DNA from: Bacteroidia bacterium | GTDB lineage: Bacteria; Bacteroidota; Bacteroidia; Bacteroidales; Prolixibacteraceae | DNA: 63,217 nt | Direction of reading: 5' to 3' | Assembly: GCA_026391295.1 (NCBI GenBank) | Contig: JAPLDS010000042.1 | Span: forward strand, 1-63,217 | The notes under the pieces: generated by a model | The model's input: only the letters and a program-made list of their open reading frames with translations | Database searches by the model: none | What the model was told of the DNA's origin: nothing | Part shown: positions 44,370-53,155 of the stretch, in pieces | How the letters are laid out: each line of letters starts with the position of its first letter | Position numbering within the stretch: position 1 is the first letter of the stretch | Translations under genes and position numbers: made by a program

Positions 44370-45743
44370 ATGGCAGAATTATTAGAAAAAATATCAGCCG
44401 TCGATAGGATTAGCAACATCTTTGTTGCGAATCAAACTATGGTTGGAGAAGGATTGCCTGCTTGGGTCAACCAAGCACGAACGCCTGCGCTCCAGGCCTT
44501 CCAAAAAATGGGAATCCCAAGTTTTAGAACCGAGAACTATAAATATAGCGACCTCACCCGATTATTCGAGAATGAGAATTTTCGCAGATCCTTTAAGCCT
44601 GATCTATTTGATGTCGATCTTGCCGAAGTATTTAGCTGTGACGTGCCAGAATTCGATACCCATCTAATTCTTGTTGCAAACGGATGGTACGACGAAAAAA
44701 GCACCAATAGCGAACTCTTTCCAAAAGGGGTAATCATTAAAAGTTTGCGCAAGGCCATGTTGGAAAATGCCGATTTAGTAGAGGCTTATTATGGAAAACT
44801 CGCTAAATCAAATGAAGATCCGTTAACAGCAATAAATACCATTTTTGCTCAAGACGGGGTATTTATCTATATCCCTGACAATGTGCAGATCAGCAAGCCA
44901 CTGCAAATAATCAATATACTACGAAGCGAAGATGACCTTTTCGTTACCCAGCGAAACATGATTATTGCAGGTAAAAATAGTCAAGCTAAGATTATGCTTT
45001 GCGATCATACACTAACATCACAGCAATTTATTAACTCGAATATCACCGAGGTAAAGATTGGTGAAGATGCCGTAGTCGACATTTATAGCATCCAAAATCA
45101 GCATAATAAAACAGCTAGCTTTTCTGGAATATATGTCAGTCAAGATAAGGGGTCAACCTTATCCACCAATGCCATGACGCTCCATGGTGGCATTATCCGC
45201 AACAACCTTAAGATTAGTCTTGATGGTGAACATGCCTCTGCAAACATCAGTGGATTAGCCTTGTCAGATAAAAATCAACATGTCGATAATTATACAAGTA
45301 TCGAGCATCTTAAGCCAAATTGCGTCAGTAATCAACTGTATAAAAATATTCTTGACGATAGTTCAACAGGAGCCTTTACGGGACGGATTCATGTATCGCC
45401 ATATGCGACTAAAACCGCAGCTTATCAACGGAACAACAACGTGTTACTAACGGATGCGGCAAAAATGAACACCAAGCCTCAGCTTGTTATTGATAACGAT
45501 GATGTGAAATGTTCGCATGGTGCAACAGTTGGTCGCATAAATGATGAAGCACTATTCTACCTTCAGGCTCGTGGAATTAATGAAAAAGAGGCCCGACTAA
45601 TGCTTATGTTTGCCTTTGCTCACGAAGTATTAGCCGAGGTTAAGATTGATAAACTACGCGATGTAATTGATCAATTGGTAAATAAACGTCTGCGCGGCGA
45701 AGTTTCGCGGTGTCACTCGTGTGCATTAGATTGCATTCGTTAA
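44370..45743 (+). CDS. sufD: Fe-S assembly protein SufD
   Basis: The 457-residue SufB paralogue has the C-terminal beta-helix core HVDNYTSIEHLKPNCVSNQLYKNILDDSSTGAFTGRIHV, KMNTKPQLVIDNDDVKCSHGATVG and the motif FYLQARGINEKEARLMLMFAFAHEVL. The N-terminal half contains PSFRTENYKYSDLTRLFE. It completes SufBCD and is followed by sufS. Confidence 0.95.
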   Translation: MAELLEKISAVDRISNIFVANQTMVGEGLPAWVNQARTPALQAFQKMGIPSFRTENYKYSDLTRLFENENFRRSFKPDLFDVDLAEVFSCDVPEFDTHLILVANGWYDEKSTNSELFPKGVIIKSLRKAMLENADLVEAYYGKLAKSNEDPLTAINTIFAQDGVFIYIPDNVQISKPLQIINILRSEDDLFVTQRNMIIAGKNSQAKIMLCDHTLTSQQFINSNITEVKIGEDAVVDIYSIQNQHNKTASFSGIYVSQDKGSTLSTNAMTLHGGIIRNNLKISLDGEHASANISGLALSDKNQHVDNYTSIEHLKPNCVSNQLYKNILDDSSTGAFTGRIHVSPYATKTAAYQRNNNVLLTDAAKMNTKPQLVIDNDDVKCSHGATVGRINDEALFYLQARGINEKEARLMLMFAFAHEVLAEVKIDKLRDVIDQLVNKRLRGEVSRCHSCALDCIR

Positions 45744-45773
45744 AAAAACTGAACCTTATTCATTCGCGAAACT

Positions 45774-46991
45774 GTGAGTTTTGATCTCCTGAAAATACGA
45801 AAAGATTTTCCAATTCTTGACCAAAAAGTCAATGGGAAAGCATTGGTATATCTGGATAATGCGGCAACAAGCCAGCGTCCAGTGCAGGTCATCGAACGGA
45901 TGAACGAGTTCTCTCTTAAGACCAATGGCAACATCCATCGGGCCACCCATACCTTTGCAAACAAAACAACTGAAGCATTTGAACAGGCTCGTGAAATTGT
46001 TCGAAGCTATTTAAATGCAACAGAATCAGCGGAAGTAATTTTTACATCTGGAACAACTGAATCGATAAATTTAGTTGCCCACTCCTTTGGAGATGCCTTT
46101 ATCCATGAAGGTGATGAAGTGATCGTTACAGAGATGGAGCACCATGCAAATATCGTCCCTTGGCAAATGATGTGCGAACGGAAAGGAGCCAAGCTCAAGG
46201 TTATCCCTTTTAATGAAAAAGGGGAACTTTCTATGGATGCACTCGACAGCCTAATCACCGGTAAAACAAAGATCATAGCGGTGACGCATGTCTCGAATGT
46301 TCTTGGCACTCTAAACCCTATTGCCACAATCATTGAAAAGGCGCATCTTAAAAATATCCCTGTATTGATTGATGGGGCGCAAGGAGCTCCTCATTTTCAG
46401 ATCGATGTTCAAGCACTTGACTGTGATTTTTATACCTTTTCTGGACATAAAATTTATGGTCCAACAGGCATTGGAGTCCTTTACGGAAAACGCAAATGGT
46501 TAGATCAGATGCCTCCCTTTCTTGGTGGCGGTGAGATGATCGACAGAGTGACTTTCGGTAAAACAACCTTCAATGAGATCCCTTATAAATTTGAAGCTGG
46601 AACACCAAATTACGTTGGTGCGATTGGATTAGGAGCGGCTATCGAGTATATCCAAAGCCATGATCATTCCGTAGTGCTCAAACATGAACAAAATCTGCTC
46701 CAGTTTGCAACTAAAAAACTTAAAACGATAAATGGCTTAACGATCTACGGTGAGGCCAGCAAAAAGGCGGGAGTGCTGAGTTTTAACATAGAAGGGATTC
46801 ACCCTTTCGATTTAGGAACGCTACTTGATCAATTGGGCATCGCTGTCCGCACAGGAAGACTTTGTGCCGATCCCGTTATGGACCATTTCTCTGTTGAAAA
46901 TATGGTCCGTTCATCCTTCTCTTTTTACAATACATTGGAAGAAGTAGAGGTATTTTACCAAGCCTTGATAAGGCTTAAAACCATGTTTTAA
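45774..46991 (+). CDS. sufS: Cysteine desulfurase SufS
   Basis: This PLP enzyme removes sulfur from cysteine and delivers persulfide to SufE. The start codon is GTG at 45774 (MSFDLLKIRKDFPIL; 405 residues). LDNAATSQRP is at 28-36, the PLP-lysine K226 is in FSGHKIYGP, and the catalytic Cys364 is in RTGRLCADP, where many SufS proteins read RTGHHCAQP. It lies 30 bases after sufD. Confidence 0.95.
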   Translation: MSFDLLKIRKDFPILDQKVNGKALVYLDNAATSQRPVQVIERMNEFSLKTNGNIHRATHTFANKTTEAFEQAREIVRSYLNATESAEVIFTSGTTESINLVAHSFGDAFIHEGDEVIVTEMEHHANIVPWQMMCERKGAKLKVIPFNEKGELSMDALDSLITGKTKIIAVTHVSNVLGTLNPIATIIEKAHLKNIPVLIDGAQGAPHFQIDVQALDCDFYTFSGHKIYGPTGIGVLYGKRKWLDQMPPFLGGGEMIDRVTFGKTTFNEIPYKFEAGTPNYVGAIGLGAAIEYIQSHDHSVVLKHEQNLLQFATKKLKTINGLTIYGEASKKAGVLSFNIEGIHPFDLGTLLDQLGIAVRTGRLCADPVMDHFSVENMVRSSFSFYNTLEEVEVFYQALIRLKTMF

Positions 46992-47022
46992 AAGACATAA
47001 CAAGATTCAATAGACCTATCGA

Positions 47023-47454
47023 ATGACTATAGACGAAATACAACAAGAGATAATCGACGATTTTGCAGGATTTGAAGACTGGATGGATAAGTATAGCTTG
47101 CTCATTGAATTAGGAAACGAAATGGCCCCTATAGATGTCCAATACAAAGTCGATGAAAACCTAATTCGTGGATGTCAGTCGAGAGTCTGGCTTCATCAAG
47201 AATATCTAGACGGGACGATCACCTTTGAAGCGGAAAGTGATGCATTAATCGTAAAAGGATTGGTGGCACTTCTACTGAAAATCTATTCAGGTAGAACTCC
47301 ACACGAGATTTTAGCTTCTGAACCTCGTTTTATCGACGAGATTGGATTACGTCAACATCTCTCACCCACACGCTCTAATGGACTCTTGGCCATGGTTAAA
47401 CAAATGAAACTTTACGCCTTGGCTTACGAGAAAATTTCAACTAAAAACAATTAA
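47023..47454 (+). CDS. sufE: Cysteine desulfuration protein SufE
   Basis: SufE accepts persulfide from SufS and passes it to SufB. The 143-residue protein has the acceptor cysteine C51 in IRGCQSRVWL and the family elements DWMDKYSLLIELG and LLKIYSGRTPHEIL. It sits 31 bases after sufS and 2 bases before the DUF59 gene. Confidence 0.94.
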   Translation: MTIDEIQQEIIDDFAGFEDWMDKYSLLIELGNEMAPIDVQYKVDENLIRGCQSRVWLHQEYLDGTITFEAESDALIVKGLVALLLKIYSGRTPHEILASEPRFIDEIGLRQHLSPTRSNGLLAMVKQMKLYALAYEKISTKNN

Positions 47455-47456
47455 AA

Positions 47457-47759
47457 ATGGATCCAAGAATAGATTTAATTATTGAAAACCTTAAAGAGGT
47501 ATTTGACCCAGAAATTCCAGTTAATATTTATGATCTAGGGCTGGTCTACAGTGTCGATGTAGCTGGAAATGAGGCTCAAATCCTGATGACCTTAACTGCG
47601 CCAAACTGTCCTGCTGCTGACATGATTTTGGCTGATGTCGAGTATATGACAAACAAGGTCGAAGGGGTTGAGACCTGCAAAATTGAACTAACATTTGAAC
47701 CCGCCTGGGAGAAATCGATGATGTCGGAAGAGGCCCGACTGGAATTGGGATTTATGTAG
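47457..47759 (+). CDS. DUF59/MIP18-family protein, SufT-like
   Basis: The 100-residue protein matches the MIP18/DUF59 family: FDPEIPVNIYDLGLVYSVDV, then ILMTLTAPNCPAADMI with the conserved Cys (C51), then VEVELTFEPAW-like KIELTFEPAWEKSMMS. Members take part in Fe-S protein maturation (SufT, Cia2). Its place directly behind sufE supports that role here. Confidence 0.9.
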   Translation: MDPRIDLIIENLKEVFDPEIPVNIYDLGLVYSVDVAGNEAQILMTLTAPNCPAADMILADVEYMTNKVEGVETCKIELTFEPAWEKSMMSEEARLELGFM

Positions 47760-47774
47760 CATTTATGTCCCCTT

Positions 47775-48707
47775 ATGGATCACTCTCGCCAAACATATAG
47801 CCAGCTAATTAAACAAAAGGCTTTAGAACTTGGCTTTGCAGAGTGTGGAATATCACAAGTCCGAGTGCTGGAAGAAGAGCGTGAACCCTTGCAAAAATGG
47901 TTGATAAACCAGATGCATGGGAATATGGCCTATATGGCGAATAACCTCGAAAAACGGCTCGATCCAGGGAAGCTAGAAGAGGGGTCAAAGTCCGTGGTCT
48001 CTTTGCTTATCAATTATTTTCCAACCCAGCAACAAGCTGATCCTTCCGCACCCATTATCTCAAAATATGCCTACGGAAGAGATTATCATTTTGTGGTCAG
48101 GGAAAAACTTAATGAACTTTTAACATACATCCAATCAGACCTTTCACCGTGCCAAGGGAGAGGGTTTGTCGATTCGGCACCCGTTCTGGAACGCGCACTT
48201 GCTAAAGCAGCTGGCTTAGGTTGGATTGGAAAGCATTCCCTATTAATCAATAAATATCATGGCTCATATGTGTTTATTGCTGAGCTAATTATAGATCTTG
48301 AGCTAGCTTACGACACTCCATTTACCAGCGACCATTGTGGCACTTGCACCAAATGTATTGATGCATGTCCAACAAAGGCAATCGTTGCCGATCGGGTTAT
48401 AGATGCCACAAAATGTATCTCCTATCACACCATTGAAAACAAAGAAGAGGCACCTGCCGACATTCAGGCAAATTTAGAAAATCGGATCTATGGATGCGAC
48501 ATTTGTCAAGACGTATGTCCATGGAATAAAGTCATTACCCCTAATAAAAGCGATGATTTCAAGCCAATGCCAGGACTTTTAGAGATGACTAAAGTAGAAT
48601 GGTCTGAACTAAGCCCTGAAGATTATCGTGTGAGATTTAAGAAAACGGCCTTTGAGAGAGCAGGATATACACGATTGAAACGCAACATCGACTACCTAAC
48701 TAACTAA
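47775..48707 (+). CDS. queG: Epoxyqueuosine reductase QueG
   Basis: QueG reduces epoxyqueuosine to queuosine in tRNA, using cobalamin and two [4Fe-4S] clusters. The 310-residue protein has VDSAPVLERALAKAAGLGWIGKHSLLI and the cluster motifs CGTCTKCIDACPTKAI and CDICQDVCPWN. The C-terminal HEAT-like extension of longer QueG proteins is absent; the short form is common. It begins 15 bases after the SufT-like gene, so this Fe-S enzyme is probably co-transcribed with its assembly genes. Confidence 0.93.
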   Translation: MDHSRQTYSQLIKQKALELGFAECGISQVRVLEEEREPLQKWLINQMHGNMAYMANNLEKRLDPGKLEEGSKSVVSLLINYFPTQQQADPSAPIISKYAYGRDYHFVVREKLNELLTYIQSDLSPCQGRGFVDSAPVLERALAKAAGLGWIGKHSLLINKYHGSYVFIAELIIDLELAYDTPFTSDHCGTCTKCIDACPTKAIVADRVIDATKCISYHTIENKEEAPADIQANLENRIYGCDICQDVCPWNKVITPNKSDDFKPMPGLLEMTKVEWSELSPEDYRVRFKKTAFERAGYTRLKRNIDYLTN

Positions 48708-48759
48708 TTTAATTGTATCTTTAGGAGATAGAATAATTGACATCTATTTCAAAAGATAA

Positions 48760-49755
48760 ATGGTTAAATTCAATACCCCAGTAGCACTAAATGAGTCGGG
48801 GACTAAAATAAGTTACCATACCCAATCGATGATGATTGGTTCATGTTTCTCAGAAAACATTGGGCGCAATCTCCAGGAGTGCTGCATGCCTATTACGGTT
48901 AATCCCTTTGGAATTTTATACAATCCGTCATCGATAGCTAATTGTCTAAAACATATTATCACACAAAAGAAATTTACAGATCAAGATTTATTCGAGAGAG
49001 AAGGCTTATTTCATAGTTTTTCACATCACAGTAGCTTCTCAAATTCCAACCCTAAGACTGTCCTTGATCAAATTAACAAGCATTCACTTGAGGCATATAA
49101 TAGACTAAAGCAAGCCTCGCATCTTTTTATAACTTTCGGAACAGCATGGGTATTTGAAAACAAAAAATCGGGAGCGATTGTCTCCAATTGCCATAAGTTG
49201 CCAGCATCAGAGTTCGTCCAGTACCGTTTAACTGTAAGCCAAATCAAAGAAGAGTGGATCGCATTAATTGATCAATTAAAAGCCTTTAATCCGAAACTGC
49301 ACTTAGTTTTTACCGTTAGTCCTATTCGTCATCTTAAAGATGGGGCACACGAAAATCAGTTAAGCAAGTCAACCCTGCTGCTTGCTATAGATGAGCTAGT
49401 TGCGCATAATAGCGATGAGATATGCTCCTATTTCCCTGCCTATGAATTGCAGCTAGATGAGCTTCGGGATTATCGCTTTTATGCGAACGACATGCTTCAT
49501 CCAAGCGAGCTGGCTCTTGAGTATTTTAGAGAAAAATTTAGTGCGGTCTTCCTTGAAAAAGATAGCCAACAAGTCAAAGAGGCCATTGAAAAATTACTTC
49601 AAGCAGCTAAACACAGACCGTTTAATGCAAGCGAAAAAATCTATCGAGATTTTATCACCTTGCAACTTGAAAAAATTAATCAGTTAAAAATACAATATCC
49701 TCATCTTGAACTTGGTTCGGTTGAAAAACTGTTTCAGGAAAAAATAGGAATTTAA
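48760..49755 (+). CDS. GSCFA-family protein (SGNH-hydrolase-like)
   Basis: The 331-residue protein carries the family name motif GSCFSENIG (G27-F30) near the N-terminus. It continues with ITFGTAWVFENKKSGAIVSNCHKLP, FTVSPIRHLKDGAHENQLSKS and FYANDMLHPSELA. The block order (GSxF, then GT.W, TVSP.RH, D..HPS) resembles the catalytic blocks of SGNH/GDSL hydrolases, with the DxxH pair in NDMLHPS. There is no signal peptide. Substrate and role are not known; an acyl or acetyl ester is a reasonable guess. The family is typical of Bacteroidetes and Alphaproteobacteria. Confidence 0.85.
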   Translation: MVKFNTPVALNESGTKISYHTQSMMIGSCFSENIGRNLQECCMPITVNPFGILYNPSSIANCLKHIITQKKFTDQDLFEREGLFHSFSHHSSFSNSNPKTVLDQINKHSLEAYNRLKQASHLFITFGTAWVFENKKSGAIVSNCHKLPASEFVQYRLTVSQIKEEWIALIDQLKAFNPKLHLVFTVSPIRHLKDGAHENQLSKSTLLLAIDELVAHNSDEICSYFPAYELQLDELRDYRFYANDMLHPSELALEYFREKFSAVFLEKDSQQVKEAIEKLLQAAKHRPFNASEKIYRDFITLQLEKINQLKIQYPHLELGSVEKLFQEKIGI

Positions 49756-49853
49756 ATTTTTAGTTGACAATACCTTTATCTATTTTTATCGTTGACGGCA
49801 GCGACTAAAGACCATTGCAGACAATTAAAAGAATGTAATTTAAAACATGAAGT

Positions 49854-51794
49854 ATGAGTTACCTAAAATTCGATAAAGAGGAGCTGGTAAATCTGGAGTA
49901 CTCTTTACAGCGCGAATTTCTGCGAACTAACCGTTTAGGCGCCTACTCTTCCTCAACTATTTCCGGTTGCAATACCCGAAAATATCATGGAATGCTTATT
50001 GTTCAACTTGACGAACTCGACGGTGGAAAGTATGTCTTACTCTCCTCTATTGATGAATCAATTATACAACATGACACCCAATTTAACTTAGGAATTCATA
50101 AGTATCCTGGTGAATTTTACGAGCCTAAAGGGCATAAATACATTCGCAACTTTGAGATTGAGACGATTCCAAAAGTAACTTATCGTGTTGGTGGTGTAAT
50201 ACTTACCAAGACTCGAATGCTTGTGGAAAATTCCAACCAAGTGATTGTAAAGTACACCTTAGAGGAAGCCAATAGTCCAACCACCTTGCGTTTTAAACCC
50301 TTTCTTGCCTTTCGAAATGTACACCAACTTACCAAGGCTAATATGGTTGCGAATAGCAAATATGCCAAAGTGAAAAATGGGATCATGATGAAACTTTATG
50401 ATGGCTTTCCAAACCTCTATATGCAATTTTCAAAAGAGCCTGACTTTGTTCCTGTTCCAGATTGGTCACTAAATATTGAGTACATAAAAGAGCGTTCAAG
50501 AGGTTATGAATATCAAGAGGACCTTTTAGTTCCAGGTTATTTTGAACTAGACATAAAAAAGGGGGAATCGATATTCTTCTCCGCCTCAACAGAACTTTGT
50601 GATCCTAAGAATCTTTACAAGCATTACGAGACTGAAAAAGAGAGTCGACTCCCACGAGATAGTTTCGTTAATTGTCTGCTTAACTCCGCCCAACAGTTTC
50701 GATCAGATCGGAAGGACGGACAGGATTTAATCGCTGGATTTCCTTGGTATGAATCGATCCCTAGGCAGACCTTTTTCGCTTTGCCAGGCATCCTGCTTAC
50801 CAAGAAAGAGGTAGCCAGCTACGAAGCCATACTAGCAACCAATTTAGGTCGATTAAAAGACGGGCTACTGCCTAAATATGCTGGAACTCCAAGCGATTAT
50901 GACGCTGCGGATGCACCCCTAATGGCCTTCAGCGCTATTCAAGAGCTCGTCCCATTTAGCGATAAAAAGACGTTATGGAAAAATTATGGCTCTGCTCTAA
51001 AAGAGATCTTATCAAGCTATAAAAATGGGACCCATTTTTATATTCATATGGAGCCTAACGGACTTATTTATGCGAAGAAAGATGGGGTTGCACTCACCTG
51101 GATGGATGCTTATATCGATGGAAGTCCAGTAACACAACGAGGTGGTCTAGCGGTTGAAATTAATGCCTTATGGTATAATGCGGTCTGCTTTGCACTAGAT
51201 CTTGCAGAAGCAGCTAAAGATAAAAAGTTCATTGGTGAATGGTCAGAACTGCCCTCAACAATAGCCCAATCATTTCTGGATACTTTCTGGGATGACACCC
51301 ACGAATATCTGGCTGACTTTGTTGATGGCAATTATACCGATTGGGCTGTTCGTCCAAATATGTTGCTTGCCGCTGCCTGCGCCTATTCGCCTTTAAGTAG
51401 AGAACAGAAAAAGATGATTCTAAGTAAAGTTAGAAACGAGCTGCTTACGCCGCGAGGACTTCGAACTTTAGCTCCAAACGACTTGCACTACAAAGGAACT
51501 TGCGAAGGGAATGTTGATCAACGATCTGCGACACTGCATATGGGTAGTGTTTTTCCTTTCTTAATCTATCCTTTTGTGAAAACCTATCTTGAAGTGCATA
51601 AAGCAGGTGGGTTATCCCTATTAAAGCAGATAATGGCGGTATTCGAGGAAGAGATGTCAGAACACTGTTTAGGAACACTTTCTGAGGTATATGAGGGAAA
51701 TCCACCTTACACGGCTAGAGGAGCAATTTCGCAAGCCTGGAATGTAGGTGGAGTATTGAGTGCTATTTCGGCGCTTGAGAACTATAAAATTTAG
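49854..51794 (+). CDS. Glycogen debranching enzyme (GH133-like amylo-alpha-1,6-glucosidase)
   Basis: The 646-residue protein has the GDE N-terminal domain (EFLRTNRLGAYSSSTISGCNTRKYHGMLI, residues about 19-49). The C-terminal (alpha/alpha)6 catalytic domain includes AGFPWYESIPRQTFFALPGILL, TLWKNYGSALKEIL-type LPKYAGTPSDYDAADAPLMAF, DGVALTWMDAYIDGSPVTQRGGLAVEINALWYNAV and DYAVRPNML-like DWAVRPNMLLA. It removes alpha-1,6 branches of cytoplasmic glycogen. It heads a run of glycogen genes with the glycosyltransferase 54 bases downstream. Confidence 0.92.
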   Translation: MSYLKFDKEELVNLEYSLQREFLRTNRLGAYSSSTISGCNTRKYHGMLIVQLDELDGGKYVLLSSIDESIIQHDTQFNLGIHKYPGEFYEPKGHKYIRNFEIETIPKVTYRVGGVILTKTRMLVENSNQVIVKYTLEEANSPTTLRFKPFLAFRNVHQLTKANMVANSKYAKVKNGIMMKLYDGFPNLYMQFSKEPDFVPVPDWSLNIEYIKERSRGYEYQEDLLVPGYFELDIKKGESIFFSASTELCDPKNLYKHYETEKESRLPRDSFVNCLLNSAQQFRSDRKDGQDLIAGFPWYESIPRQTFFALPGILLTKKEVASYEAILATNLGRLKDGLLPKYAGTPSDYDAADAPLMAFSAIQELVPFSDKKTLWKNYGSALKEILSSYKNGTHFYIHMEPNGLIYAKKDGVALTWMDAYIDGSPVTQRGGLAVEINALWYNAVCFALDLAEAAKDKKFIGEWSELPSTIAQSFLDTFWDDTHEYLADFVDGNYTDWAVRPNMLLAAACAYSPLSREQKKMILSKVRNELLTPRGLRTLAPNDLHYKGTCEGNVDQRSATLHMGSVFPFLIYPFVKTYLEVHKAGGLSLLKQIMAVFEEEMSEHCLGTLSEVYEGNPPYTARGAISQAWNVGGVLSAISALENYKI

Positions 51795-51848
51795 AATAAG
51801 TAGCTGTCGATTGATATAAAAAATGTTTCACAACTCAGCGATTATAAG

Positions 51849-53150
51849 ATGAAAGTTTTAATGTTTGGATGGGAGTTTCCGCCGCACATTAGTGGAGGGC
51901 TCGGCACAGCAAGTTACGGTCTAACTAAAGGATTGGCACAAATTGCCGATGTTGAGGTTCTTTTTGTTGTGCCTAAAGCTTATGGAGACGAAGACAATTC
52001 AGCTGTTAAAAAGATCATCGGTGCGAACGAAATATCCATCTCTCAAAAACGAATACATCTCGCCACAAAAAATCATAAAGTAACAACGTTAGAAGTTGAG
52101 TCTAATCTAGTCCCCTATTCTTCCCCCGAAGAATTTTGGAAACTTACCGAACAACGTTTCTCTTCACACACCCGATTTATTGAGACCGATTCAGAAGGAA
52201 AGCTCCCCTTTACCGGGAAATACGGAAACGGACTACTCGACGAGATTGCCAATTATGCCATTGTTGCTGAACAAATCGGACAAGAATATGACTTTGATGT
52301 TATCCATGCCCACGACTGGCTTGCATATCCTGCAGGCATTGCTGCTAAGCGAGTAAGCGGCAAGCCTCTGGTCATTCATGTTCATGCCACGGACTTCGAT
52401 CGTAGTGGCGGAAGTGTCAATCCAAAGGTTTATGCCCTAGAACGAGAAGGGATGGAGATCGCCGATCAGATTATTACCGTCAGCAACCTAACCCGCAACA
52501 TCGTCATTGAGAAATACGGAATTGATCCATCAAAGATTACAACGGTCTACAACGCTGTCGAGCCAGTAGAAAAACCGGAAAATCAAGATTCTGGACGAGG
52601 AATAAAAAAGAAAATTGTCACCTTTTTAGGTCGTATTACGATGCAAAAAGGACCTGAATATTTTGTGGAAGCGGCCTATCAAGTACTAAAACGGACAGAT
52701 AATGTCCATTTTGTTATGGCAGGAAGTGGCGATATGATGGAGAAAATGATCCGTCGTGCTGCCCGACTTGGCATTGCAGATCGCTTTCATTTCACTGGCT
52801 TCCTGCATGGCGACGACGTGTTTGATATGTTTCGGATGAGCGATGTCTATGTGATGCCATCTGTTTCTGAGCCTTTTGGCATCTCACCCTTAGAAGCCAT
52901 GATGTCAGATGTTCCAACCATTATTTCAAAACAGTCGGGTGTTGCGGAGATTCTTACACATGCCATTAAAGTTGATTTCTGGGATATCAATGCAATGGCA
53001 GATGCAATCTATGGGATCTTAAAATATCCAGCCTTATCAACCATGTTTAAAAAGCATGGGAAAGAAGAAGTCGATAGCCTTCAATGGAAACATTCGGCAG
53101 AGCATGTTCACAAAGTCTATTTATCGGCATTAAAAACAGTCAAAAATTAA
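51849..53150 (+). CDS. Glycosyltransferase, probable glycogen synthase
   Basis: The 433-residue GT-B enzyme has the donor/acceptor loop FGWEFPPHISGGLGTASYGLTKGL at the N-terminus, HAHDWLAYPAGI, and a C-terminal Rossmann domain with FLGRITMQKGPEYFVEAA and SVSEPFGISPLEAMMSD. This is the GT4/GT5-like type annotated as glycogen synthase in Bacteroidetes. Its place between debranching enzyme and GH57 amylase supports glycogen synthesis. UDP-glucose versus ADP-glucose use cannot be decided. Its stop is 3 bases before the GH57 start. Confidence 0.87.
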   Translation: MKVLMFGWEFPPHISGGLGTASYGLTKGLAQIADVEVLFVVPKAYGDEDNSAVKKIIGANEISISQKRIHLATKNHKVTTLEVESNLVPYSSPEEFWKLTEQRFSSHTRFIETDSEGKLPFTGKYGNGLLDEIANYAIVAEQIGQEYDFDVIHAHDWLAYPAGIAAKRVSGKPLVIHVHATDFDRSGGSVNPKVYALEREGMEIADQIITVSNLTRNIVIEKYGIDPSKITTVYNAVEPVEKPENQDSGRGIKKKIVTFLGRITMQKGPEYFVEAAYQVLKRTDNVHFVMAGSGDMMEKMIRRAARLGIADRFHFTGFLHGDDVFDMFRMSDVYVMPSVSEPFGISPLEAMMSDVPTIISKQSGVAEILTHAIKVDFWDINAMADAIYGILKYPALSTMFKKHGKEEVDSLQWKHSAEHVHKVYLSALKTVKN

Positions 53151-53155
53151 ATGAT

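Noticed and set aside
45740-45964. Minus-strand open frames over the sufD-sufS junction
   Set aside because: They are shadows of strongly conserved sufS coding sequence and match no family.
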